Shown: piece by piece, positions 1-6,018 of the stretch
Numbering within the stretch: the stretch's first letter is position 1
Layout: every line of letters begins with the position of its first letter
Assembly (NCBI GenBank): GCA_023389295.1
Contig: JAEWEO010000142.1
Coordinates: 1 to 6,018, forward strand
DNA: 6,018 nucleotides
From: Bacillota bacterium
GTDB taxonomy: Bacteria > Bacillota > Clostridia > Lachnospirales > Lachnospiraceae
Direction: 5' to 3'
The notes under the pieces: model-generated
Databases searched by the model: none
What the model was told of the DNA's origin: nothing
The model's input: only the letters and a program-made list of their open reading frames with translations
Program-made: the position numbers and the translations under genes

Positions 1-1020
1 GCTCAGGTTACCGGTCAGGGTGGCGTTGATGATCAGGTTGCAATGGCTCGTAAATATCCTTTCATGAATGGATACTGGAAGGATAAAATTCCGGATTTCT
101 CTAAGATTCGTATACCGATTTATGCAACGGCGGGCTTTAGTCATTTCCACTTAAGAGGATCTGTTCAAGGATTTAGAAAAGCAAAATCCCGTAAGAAGTG
201 GATACGCATGCACAGAGATTTTGAGTGGCCGGATTCTTACAATCCTGACAATCTTGAGGATCTAAAGAGATTTTATGATCGTTACTTAAAAGACATTCAT
301 AATGGTTGGGAGCTTACACCAAAGGTACGTATTGATGTTATGGATGCTTATGACTGTGACTATCAAGAAAAAAGAAAAGAAAATGAGTTCCCGTTAGAGA
401 GAACCGAATATGTAAGATATTATCTTGATGCAGCTAACATGACCATGCAGGGTCAACCGGTAGCGGTTACATCAAAGGTTGATTATGATCCTCATACAGA
501 GGAAGCGGTCTTTGATATGGAGTTTACAGAGGATACCGAATTAACGGGATATATGTTTTTACGTTTATTTGTAGAAGCAGACGGTCATGATGATATGGAT
601 ATGTTCATCAATATTCAAAAGGCTGATAAGGATGGAAACTGGATTCCTTGGACTACACTTGGTGAGCCTCATCCTGGAGCATGGGGTAAGATCCGTGTAT
701 CTCATAGAGAATTAGATCCTGAGCTTTCTACTAAATTCCAGCCGGTTATGGCACATAAGAGAGAACTCAAATTAAGCCCCGGTGAGATAGTTCCTTGCGA
801 CATTGAAATCGTACCCTCTAGCCGTATTTGGCATAAGGGCGAGAAGTTAAGAATTCAGATTGCAGGACGTTATATTCGCGAAGGTTGGTTTGAGCCGCTA
901 TCTTGGGATACGGACAATAGAGGAAGACACATCATTCACACCGGTGGAGAATATGAGTCCTTCCTTCAAGTTCCTGTCATTCCTCCCAGATACAAATCAG
1001 GAGATTATGTATATCGCTAG
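1..1020 (+). CDS. CocE/NonD family hydrolase, C-terminal part (5' end outside window)
   Basis: The frame is open from base 1, with no stop before the TAG at 1018-1020, so 339 residues are visible and the true start lies upstream. Residues about 1-100 resemble the end of the alpha/beta-hydrolase and cap region of the CocE/NonD (X-Pro dipeptidyl-peptidase S15-like) family, including the strand leading to GFSHF (45-49) and the block MHRDFEWPDSY (70-80), where related hydrolases carry the catalytic His. Residues about 105-335 look like the jelly-roll X-Pro peptidase C-terminal domain, with segments such as YMFLRLFVEADG, PGAWGKIRVSHR and the ending IIHTGGEYESFLQVPVIP. Known members hydrolyse esters or amides. 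The nucleophilic Ser (GxSxxG) would lie upstream and cannot be checked. The position that usually holds the acidic triad residue appears to be His48, so activity is uncertain. The internal ATG at 43 is not the start, because coding similarity runs across it. The next gene follows after 9 nt, which suggests co-transcription. Family is fairly sure; substrate is unknown. Confidence 0.85.
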   Translation, partial: AQVTGQGGVDDQVAMARKYPFMNGYWKDKIPDFSKIRIPIYATAGFSHFHLRGSVQGFRKAKSRKKWIRMHRDFEWPDSYNPDNLEDLKRFYDRYLKDIHNGWELTPKVRIDVMDAYDCDYQEKRKENEFPLERTEYVRYYLDAANMTMQGQPVAVTSKVDYDPHTEEAVFDMEFTEDTELTGYMFLRLFVEADGHDDMDMFINIQKADKDGNWIPWTTLGEPHPGAWGKIRVSHRELDPELSTKFQPVMAHKRELKLSPGEIVPCDIEIVPSSRIWHKGEKLRIQIAGRYIREGWFEPLSWDTDNRGRHIIHTGGEYESFLQVPVIPPRYKSGDYVYR

Positions 1021-1025
1021 GAGGT
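1018..1025 (+). promoter_or_regulatory. Ribosome binding site for the kinase gene, overlapping the upstream stop codon
   Basis: The sequence TAGGAGGT contains a full AGGAGG Shine-Dalgarno core at 1019-1024. It overlaps the hydrolase stop codon (1018-1020) and lies 5 nt before the GTG at 1030. Its position supports GTG as the real start, and the overlap suggests translational coupling between the two genes. Confidence 0.85.
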
Positions 1026-1029
1026 TTAA

Positions 1030-2139
1030 GTGGAGAAGAAGTTTCGAATTTTTACACTAAGTCCCGGTTCGACATCTACGAAGTTAGCTGTCTTTGAAAA
1101 TGAGACTATGGTATTTAAGGCGAATGTAACCCATGATCCTGAAGTACTAAAGACCTTCAAAGAAATCAAAGATCAGTTACCCTATCGTATGGAAACAATT
1201 ATGTTAGAGCTGGAAAAAGAAAATATAAAACTGGATGATATCGATGCTTTTGCTGCTTACAGCGGTGGCCTGGAACCAATGGTCGGAGGAATTTACCCGG
1301 TGAATGAAATGGTTTTAAAGGATTCCAGAGAAGGCAGAACAGTAAAACATCCGGCACTCCTTGGATCGCAAATTATAGATGCTTTCGCAAAACAGTTCCA
1401 TGTGCCGGCATATTTGGTAAATCCACCGGATGTAGATGAGTTTGAGGATTTAGCAAGAGTAACGGGTATTAAAGATTTATACCGTGAGAGCCGGGTGCAT
1501 GTTTTAAATCAAAAAGAAGTAGCTATGCGATATGCTAAGGAAATCGGCAAAAAATATGAGGAAAGTAACTTTGTGGTTGCTCATATTGGGGGTGGATTAT
1601 CCGTAACCGCACACAAGAAGGGCAAAATTATTGACGGTAATGATGTATTAAATGGGGATGGGCCTATGGCTCCCAATCGCAGTGGTAGTGTACCAGCAGT
1701 TCCGATCATTAAGATGTGCTTCTCCGGTAAGTATACGGAGAAAGAAATGATAGAGAAAATTAGTAAACAGGGTGGCCTGTTAGGACATCTTGGTACCGAT
1801 GATACTCGTACCATTAAGAAAAGGGTTGAAGAAGGCGACCAATATGCAAAATTAATTTATGATGCTATGGCATACCAATTGGCGAAATTCATCGGATCCT
1901 ATGCTTGTGTACTAGAGGGCAAGGTAGATGGAATTATCTTAACCGGTGGTGTCAGCAATGATGAATATTTTGTAAATAATATCAAGAAATATTGCGATTT
2001 TCTGGCTCCGATTAAGGTATACGGAGGAGATTTTGAGATGGAGGCTCTAGCTTCCGGAGCAATACGCGCCTTATCAAAAGAGGAAACTCTCAAGGAATAT
2101 ACGGGCCTTCCGGTTTGGAATGGTTTTTCTATCCTATAA
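1030..2139 (+). CDS. buk: Butyrate kinase family carboxylate kinase (divergent)
   Basis: This is a 369-residue cytoplasmic ASKHA-fold kinase, slightly longer than classical butyrate kinases (about 355-360). Family enzymes interconvert an acyl phosphate plus ADP with a carboxylate plus ATP. The N-terminal phosphate-binding motif is LSPGSTSTKLAVF (10-22). Other family landmarks are GGLEPMVGGIYPVNE (79-93), HVLNQKEVAMRYAKEIGKKYE (157-177), the second phosphate loop VVAHIGGGLSV (182-192), NGDGPMAPNRSGSVP (208-222), and the adenosine motif ILTGGVSNDEYF (303-314). It departs from classical Buk in that the usual GRGG is YSGG (77-80, Ser78 in place of Arg) and the usual HASNLG-like block is HPALLGSQ (107-114). 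Start is GTG at 1030, placed 5 nt after an AGGAGG. No phosphotransbutyrylase gene, the usual partner of Buk, is adjacent in this window. The kinase sits among flavin reductases instead, so a branched, aromatic or otherwise unusual acid is plausible. Family is certain; exact substrate is not. Confidence 0.9.
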   Translation: MEKKFRIFTLSPGSTSTKLAVFENETMVFKANVTHDPEVLKTFKEIKDQLPYRMETIMLELEKENIKLDDIDAFAAYSGGLEPMVGGIYPVNEMVLKDSREGRTVKHPALLGSQIIDAFAKQFHVPAYLVNPPDVDEFEDLARVTGIKDLYRESRVHVLNQKEVAMRYAKEIGKKYEESNFVVAHIGGGLSVTAHKKGKIIDGNDVLNGDGPMAPNRSGSVPAVPIIKMCFSGKYTEKEMIEKISKQGGLLGHLGTDDTRTIKKRVEEGDQYAKLIYDAMAYQLAKFIGSYACVLEGKVDGIILTGGVSNDEYFVNNIKKYCDFLAPIKVYGGDFEMEALASGAIRALSKEETLKEYTGLPVWNGFSIL

Positions 2140-2148
2140 ATAAATTAC

Positions 2149-2155
2149 AAGGAGG
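2149..2155 (+). promoter_or_regulatory. Ribosome binding site for the flavodoxin-fold reductase gene
   Basis: A seven-base AAGGAGG Shine-Dalgarno lies 6 nt before the ATG at 2162. It sits inside the 22-nt gap after the kinase stop and confirms that start codon. Confidence 0.85.
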
Positions 2156-2161
2156 AACAGA

Positions 2162-3094
2162 ATGAAAGTATTGGGTATTTCAGCAGGTACAAAGAATGGT
2201 AACAATGATGCGATGTGTAAAGAAGCACTGATGGGGGCGAAGGAGCAGGGAGCAGAGATCGAATTCATTCGTCTCTTAGATTTGGACTTAAAACACTGCA
2301 CCGGTTGTATTGCTTGCGTAAGCACTTTAATGTCTGGAAAAGGTGGAATTTGTTCCTTGAAAGATGATTTTGAGTGGTTAAGAGATAAAATGTTCGATGC
2401 AGATGCAATTGTATTCTCTGTTCCAATTTTTGAAAAGGGTGCAGCTGCAATCTTTAGAACCTTAACAGATCGTTTTGGCCCTAGAACCGATAAGGGAATG
2501 AATATAATCGCTACTAAGATTGCGGAAGCAACGGGCGGTAAAGCACCTGATCAGAGAGCATTGAAAGAGAAAGCAGTATCTTATATGGGCATCGGTGGTT
2601 CCGACTGGAGTACTAGAACCAAATGTGATTTTGAGATGCTTTCTATGATTCCGATGTGGAAGACCATTGATAATGAAGTATTCGAATGGTCCAAGTGCAT
2701 TATCATGGAGGATGAGAAGATTCAAAAAGCTCATGAAATCGGTGTAAATCTTGCAAAAGCAGCAGCTGATTATGAAAAAGCAGAGTACTTAGGTGATAAG
2801 GGTATCTGCCCTCATTGCCATAATAGAGAAATATACTTAAATGACGACGCAACAAAAGCAATCTGCTGTCTCTGTGGTATCCAGGGTGAGATTAAGGTAG
2901 TAGATGGAAAAGTAACCTTTGAATTCCCCGAAGAGATGCTTGCACATTCTCATAATACCTTACCCGGTAAATTTGAACATGCTGATGATATTAAGAGAAA
3001 TGAAGGCAAATTACTCGAGTGGAAGAAGACTCCTGAGTACAAAGAACGCTTAGACAAATATAAAGCATTTATTACAGCGACAGTTCCTCAGTAG
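2162..3094 (+). CDS. NAD(P)H-dependent FMN reductase / iron-sulfur flavoprotein-like, with C-terminal zinc-ribbon-like domain
   Basis: This 310-residue protein begins with a flavodoxin-like fold typical of NADPH-dependent FMN reductases. The first strand and phosphate-binding loop are KVLGISAGTKNGNND (2-16), followed by a strand with IEFIRLLDLDLKHC and a later strand and loop ADAIVFSVPIFEKGAAA (80-96), where related proteins have P-x-Y near the flavin. Cysteines at 46, 49, 52 and 64 form CxxCxxC-x11-C, similar to the compact [4Fe-4S] motif of archaeal/clostridial Isf proteins, though the last spacing is longer than the usual 4-7. Residues about 216-238 add CPHC-x15-CCLC (Cys216, 219, 235, 238), a zinc-ribbon or rubredoxin-like knuckle not present in plain FMN reductases. 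Members transfer electrons from NAD(P)H or ferredoxin via FMN. There is no signal peptide or membrane segment, so it is cytoplasmic. Its place directly before the FrdA-like gene suggests a role as redox partner or as an enzyme acting on the same substrate. Fold is confident; reaction is unknown. Confidence 0.82.
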   Translation: MKVLGISAGTKNGNNDAMCKEALMGAKEQGAEIEFIRLLDLDLKHCTGCIACVSTLMSGKGGICSLKDDFEWLRDKMFDADAIVFSVPIFEKGAAAIFRTLTDRFGPRTDKGMNIIATKIAEATGGKAPDQRALKEKAVSYMGIGGSDWSTRTKCDFEMLSMIPMWKTIDNEVFEWSKCIIMEDEKIQKAHEIGVNLAKAAADYEKAEYLGDKGICPHCHNREIYLNDDATKAICCLCGIQGEIKVVDGKVTFEFPEEMLAHSHNTLPGKFEHADDIKRNEGKLLEWKKTPEYKERLDKYKAFITATVPQ

Positions 3095-3136
3095 AGATTG
3101 GAAAAAGGAATCAACAACGCAAGCTCTAGATTGAAT

Positions 3137-3141
3137 GGAGG
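3137..3141 (+). promoter_or_regulatory. Ribosome binding site that fixes the FAD oxidoreductase start at 3147
   Basis: GGAGG lies 5 nt before the ATG at 3147. An in-frame ATG at 3135 overlaps this GGAGG and has no ribosome binding site of its own, so the downstream ATG is preferred. Confidence 0.8.
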
Positions 3142-3146
3142 TAATT

Positions 3147-4595
3147 ATGAAGAAATTAGAGACGCAGGTAGCTGTCATTGCTGCCGGTCCTTCCGGTCTT
3201 GCAGCAGCTGTACAGGCAGCAGAAGATGGCGCGAAGGTAATGGTATTTGAGAAAGCAAGTATGGTTGGTGGAGCTGCTAATATGGGTATGGGACCACTTG
3301 GAATTGGTACTAAACATCAGCAGAAACAGATGATAGATATTAGTGTAGAGAAGGCATTTAAAATGTTCATGGATTACACCCATTGGAGAGTGGATGCGAA
3401 TCTGGTAAGAAAATATTTCGGTAGATCAGCAGAAACCATCGAATGGTTAGAAAATATGGGCCTTGAATTTGCAGGAGCTTACAAATATTTCCCTAAGTCA
3501 GAAGCAACCTGGCATATCGTAGCAGTTAATGGTGGAATTGGACGTAATGGTGGTGCCATCATGAATAAATGCATGATGGATAAAGCAAAAGAACTCGGAG
3601 TTGAATTCTTCTTGGAAACACCTGCAAAGAAGATACTTCGGGATGAAGAAGGTAAGATCTGTGGTCTTATTGCAGTAGATAAATCAGGAGAAGAGATCGA
3701 AGTTAGCGCTAAAGCAGTTATTGTTGCTTGCGGTGGTGCCGGAGATAATCCTGAGATGATCAAAGATAGAATTGGTTATACCTATCGTGAAGATATGTTT
3801 AACTTTGCGATTCCAGGTCTTAAGGGTGATGGTATCAATATGACAATGGAAATAGGAGCAGCAACTACAGATATGAATGTTGAAATGATCTACATTCTTC
3901 CTAACTCTGATTTTGGACCGGACTGTATCCCTGCTACCTTCATGCAGCCAAACCTAATGGTGAATCAAGATGGCAGACGTTTCATCAATGAAGAAGAAAT
4001 GCAAAACACAACCTTTACCGGTAATGCAGTAGCTTGTCAAAGAGGTAAGGTTGGTTATTCCATCTTAGATACCAGCATATTAAAAGGCTATAAACGCAAT
4101 GGACTTGATGTTACGAACTTTGTTCATCATCCGGAGAGCATCGATGATTTTGAACAATGCGTTGATGATTCCATTGCGAATAATAATCCTGACGTTTATA
4201 AGGCAGATACCCTAGAGGAACTTGCAAAAATGCTTGGTATTGAGGAAGAAGCATTTGTAGAAACAGTAGAAGAGTACAATCAGATGTGCGAATCCTACGA
4301 TGAAGTATTCTTTAAGGATCGCCGTTTTATGAAGCCCATTAAGAAAGCACCTTTCTATGCAGGTAAATTTAGACCCGGTGCATATGGTACCTTGGGCGGA
4401 ATCAAGATTAACGATAAAGCAGAAGTTCTTGATCATAATTGGCAACCAATTCCGGGCTTATATGCAGCAGGAACGGATACCTGTACGATTTACGGTGATA
4501 GCTACATGTTCTTATTACCCGGTAATACCATGGGATATTGCCTCAACACAGGACGCTTTGCAGGAGAAAATGCAGCAGCGTACGTTGAAGACTAG
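3147..4595 (+). CDS. FAD-dependent oxidoreductase, FrdA / ketosteroid-dehydrogenase-like (FAD_binding_2 family)
   Basis: This cytoplasmic flavoprotein has 482 residues from ATG 3147. The N-terminal Rossmann FAD site is VAVIAAGPSGLAAA (8-21), with Glu35 at the end of the second strand to hold the FAD ribose and MVGGAANMG (39-47) after it. The first glycine of the usual GxGxxG is Ala12. The middle capping domain runs from about 240 to 400 and includes LMVNQDGRRFINEE (270-283). The C-terminal FAD part has GTLGGIKIN (414-422), IPGLYAAGTDT (435-445) and GRFAGENAA (469-477). Soluble fumarate reductases carry HHTMGG and an Arg-containing TRDKAS-like motif; here these are AYGTLGG and NTTFTGNA, so fumarate reduction is unlikely. 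GTxGG plus GDSY-x4-PGNTMG instead recalls 3-ketosteroid dehydrogenase-like members, where a Tyr in YPGPG is catalytic; Tyr453 could be comparable. The likely reaction is reduction or formation of a C=C bond next to a carbonyl. There is no covalent flavin or Tat signal. Electrons may come from the next gene's product. Confidence 0.85.
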   Translation: MKKLETQVAVIAAGPSGLAAAVQAAEDGAKVMVFEKASMVGGAANMGMGPLGIGTKHQQKQMIDISVEKAFKMFMDYTHWRVDANLVRKYFGRSAETIEWLENMGLEFAGAYKYFPKSEATWHIVAVNGGIGRNGGAIMNKCMMDKAKELGVEFFLETPAKKILRDEEGKICGLIAVDKSGEEIEVSAKAVIVACGGAGDNPEMIKDRIGYTYREDMFNFAIPGLKGDGINMTMEIGAATTDMNVEMIYILPNSDFGPDCIPATFMQPNLMVNQDGRRFINEEEMQNTTFTGNAVACQRGKVGYSILDTSILKGYKRNGLDVTNFVHHPESIDDFEQCVDDSIANNNPDVYKADTLEELAKMLGIEEEAFVETVEEYNQMCESYDEVFFKDRRFMKPIKKAPFYAGKFRPGAYGTLGGIKINDKAEVLDHNWQPIPGLYAAGTDTCTIYGDSYMFLLPGNTMGYCLNTGRFAGENAAAYVED

Positions 4596-4600
4596 GAAGG
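4594..4600 (+). promoter_or_regulatory. Ribosome binding site for the iron-sulfur/GltD-like gene
   Basis: AGGAAGG overlaps the preceding stop codon (4593-4595) and lies 7 nt before the ATG at 4608. The in-frame ATG at 4602 would leave only 1 nt of spacing, so 4608 is chosen. Stop overlap suggests coupled translation with the FAD oxidoreductase. Confidence 0.75.
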
Positions 4601-4607
4601 AATGCAA

Positions 4608-6018
4608 ATGAGCAAAGTTAAATTGATAATCGATGAAAAGGTGATTATCGCTGAGGAAAATCAGACGATTCTGGAAGCAGCAATTGAGAATCAAATCTAC
4701 ATTCCTCATTTATGTTATCATGAAAATTTAAAACACAGCGGTGGCTGTAGACTTTGTGTAGTTGAGCAGGAGGGAGTAGGGGGTGTTATCACCTCCTGCT
4801 CCACTAAAGTTAAAGAAGGAATGGTACTTCACACAAAGAGTGAACTGGCTGAGAAGGTTAGAAAATTGTCCGTTGACCTTATGTTTAAAACACACCCGGA
4901 TGAATGTACCGGCTGCCCCAAATTTGGCAAGTGCCAGCTGCAGTCTATATCTCAGTATGTTGGTGATACCGGACGTAATCTGCGCTCTATTAAAATAAGA
5001 AGAGGTGCAGATGAAAGCAATCCTCTGATGCTACATGAGATGTATCGTTGTATTCTATGCGGTCGTTGTGTCAGGGCTTGCGATGATCTAAGAGGCGTCG
5101 GTGCCTTAAAATACGAAAAGATGAATGGTAGATTACAGGTTGTGATAAATGGAGATTCCCTACAGGAAGCAGGCTGTCGTTTTTGTGGAGCCTGCGTTGA
5201 GGTATGTCCGACAGGATCAATCAGAGATAAACTTGGTGTGGTGAAAGAAGATACCACAAGAGACAGAGCCCTTGTGCCATGTACCGATGGTTGCCCAGCA
5301 AATATTAATGTACCAAAATATATCCGCTTCTTAAAAGAAGGTAAGTACACAGAGGCAGCGGCTACAGTACGTGAGAAAGCACCTTTTCCTGAAACTCTTG
5401 GATATATATGTACCCATGATTGCGAAACTTTATGTAAAAGAAAACATTTAAATAAAGCAGTATCTATAAGAAATCTAAAGAGATATGCCGTTAGCCAGGA
5501 TGATGGAGGCTGGAGAACGAATAGCTTCCAGAAGGCCCCTACCGGCAAAAAGGTAGCGGTTGTAGGAGCTGGTCCTGCAGGACTTACTGCAGCCTATTAT
5601 TTATCCAAGCTAGGACATGAGGTTACGGTATATGAGAAACTACCAAAAGCCGGAGGTATGCTATCTTATGGAATTCCTTCTTACCGACTTCCTAGAGAAA
5701 TATTTGAAAGAGAAGCTGAAGAGATCCTAAAAGATAGGATAACAATCCACTATAATACGACGGTTAAATCTGCGGAGAGCTTATTAGAGCAAGGATATCA
5801 GGCAGTCTTTCTTGCGATTGGTACCCATGAGGGATTAAAACTACCCTTAGAAGGTAATGATTTGCAAGGAATTCATCTAAATACCCAGTTCCTTAGAGAA
5901 ATTAACCTGGGAAATAGTCCGAAGATTGGAACTAAGGTAGTTGTGCTCGGAGGTGGCAATGTAGCGGTTGACTGCGCCGGATCTGCACTTCGCTTAGGTG
6001 CCAAAGAAGTACATATGG
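4608..6018 (+). CDS. Multi-[Fe-S] NuoG-like ferredoxin domain fused to GltD-like FAD/NAD(P) oxidoreductase (3' end outside window)
   Basis: The frame stays open to the window edge, giving 470 residues and no stop. Residues 1-75 are a plant-type [2Fe-2S] ferredoxin domain (Cys36, 47, 50, 64). Residues 96-109 are an H-x3-C-x2-C-x5-C motif (His96, Cys100, 103, 109), as in NuoG and [FeFe]-hydrogenase N-termini. Two CxxCxxCxxxC sites follow (148/151/154/158 and 190/193/196/200), each typical of a [4Fe-4S] centre. From about 220 a GltD-like module begins, with the Cys pair 225/229, a second set at 268/272/276, the FAD motif VAVVGAGPAGL (316-326), GGMLSYGIPSYRLPRE (349-364), and the start of the NAD(P) Rossmann site VVVLGGGNVAVDCAG (444-458). 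Such proteins move electrons between NAD(P)H, flavin and a chain of iron-sulfur centres and often serve a partner oxidoreductase. This is not a glutamate synthase subunit: no large subunit is seen and the ferredoxin fusion differs. Here it lies 12 nt after the FrdA-like gene, its probable partner. The remainder of the NAD(P) domain should lie downstream. Confidence 0.88.
   Translation, partial: MSKVKLIIDEKVIIAEENQTILEAAIENQIYIPHLCYHENLKHSGGCRLCVVEQEGVGGVITSCSTKVKEGMVLHTKSELAEKVRKLSVDLMFKTHPDECTGCPKFGKCQLQSISQYVGDTGRNLRSIKIRRGADESNPLMLHEMYRCILCGRCVRACDDLRGVGALKYEKMNGRLQVVINGDSLQEAGCRFCGACVEVCPTGSIRDKLGVVKEDTTRDRALVPCTDGCPANINVPKYIRFLKEGKYTEAAATVREKAPFPETLGYICTHDCETLCKRKHLNKAVSIRNLKRYAVSQDDGGWRTNSFQKAPTGKKVAVVGAGPAGLTAAYYLSKLGHEVTVYEKLPKAGGMLSYGIPSYRLPREIFEREAEEILKDRITIHYNTTVKSAESLLEQGYQAVFLAIGTHEGLKLPLEGNDLQGIHLNTQFLREINLGNSPKIGTKVVVLGGGNVAVDCAGSALRLGAKEVHM

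Noticed and set aside
43..1020. ATG at 43 as the start of the hydrolase gene
   Set aside because: The frame is open back to base 1, there is no ribosome binding site before 43, and the protein would lack the alpha/beta-hydrolase nucleophile region. The gene is truncated by the window edge.
3135..3146. ATG at 3135 as the start of the FAD oxidoreductase
   Set aside because: It overlaps the GGAGG that serves ATG 3147 and has no upstream Shine-Dalgarno; the FAD-binding strand begins soon after 3147, as usual for the family.
3095..3146. Internal promoter or terminator in the 52-nt gap, the largest in the window
   Set aside because: A TTGGAA (3098-3103) and a TAGATT (3127-3132) are 23 nt apart, too far for a standard promoter, and there is no GC-rich hairpin followed by a T-run.
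3147..4595. Naming the FAD protein fumarate reductase (frdA) or a bile-acid reductase (bai)
   Set aside because: The fumarate catalytic motifs are missing, and no other bai-type genes are present in the window to justify a specific bile-acid name.
4783..4998. Forward open frame in another phase inside the ferredoxin domain
   Set aside because: It overlaps the well-supported [2Fe-2S] and His/Cys cluster region in a different phase and has no ribosome binding site or family resemblance.
4952..5548. 198-codon reverse-strand open frame
   Set aside because: It lies wholly opposite the Fe-S/GltD-like gene, whose cysteine motifs are intact in that stretch, and its product shows no recognisable motif. 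It is a coding shadow.
5550..6018. Glutamate synthase small subunit (gltD)
   Set aside because: The GltD-like module is fused to a NuoG-like multi-cluster N-terminus and no glutamate synthase large subunit is adjacent, so the gltD name would mislead.

Overview
The window reads as a piece of a low-to-moderate GC anaerobic Firmicute genome, most like a gut or sediment Clostridia member (Lachnospiraceae-like). The clues are strong AGGAGG-type ribosome binding sites, AT-rich third codon positions, a butyrate kinase homologue, and several oxygen-sensitive iron-sulfur/flavin proteins. The taxonomic assignment is inferred from these traits, not from a marker gene.

All five genes lie on the + strand and occupy almost every base, so the window is probably the middle of one operon. 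In order: (1) the C-terminal part of a CocE/NonD-type alpha/beta hydrolase, cut by the left edge (1-1020); (2) a divergent butyrate-kinase-family carboxylate kinase with a GTG start (1030-2139); (3) a flavodoxin-fold NAD(P)H-dependent FMN reductase with an Isf-like cysteine cluster and a C-terminal zinc-ribbon-like extension (2162-3094); (4) an FAD-binding FrdA/ketosteroid-dehydrogenase-like oxidoreductase (3147-4595); (5) a multi-iron-sulfur protein, cut by the right edge, with a NuoG/hydrogenase-like ferredoxin N-terminus fused to a GltD-like FAD/NAD(P) module (4608-6018). Gaps are 9, 22, 52 and 12 nt. No promoter, terminator, RNA gene, mobile element, CRISPR array or repeat was found. No gene-free stretch exceeds 52 nt.

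A coherent but unproven reading is a catabolic/reductive operon for an unknown organic substrate. The hydrolase would cleave an ester or amide. Gene 5 would take electrons from NAD(P)H through its flavin and iron-sulfur centres. The FrdA-like and Isf-like flavoproteins (genes 3 and 4) would use such electrons to reduce, or feed in electrons from oxidising, a double bond. The carboxylate kinase would make ATP from an acyl phosphate or activate a released acid. The FrdA-like protein lacks the fumarate reductase catalytic motifs and the kinase departs from classical butyrate kinase at conserved positions. Both point to a substrate other than fumarate or butyrate.
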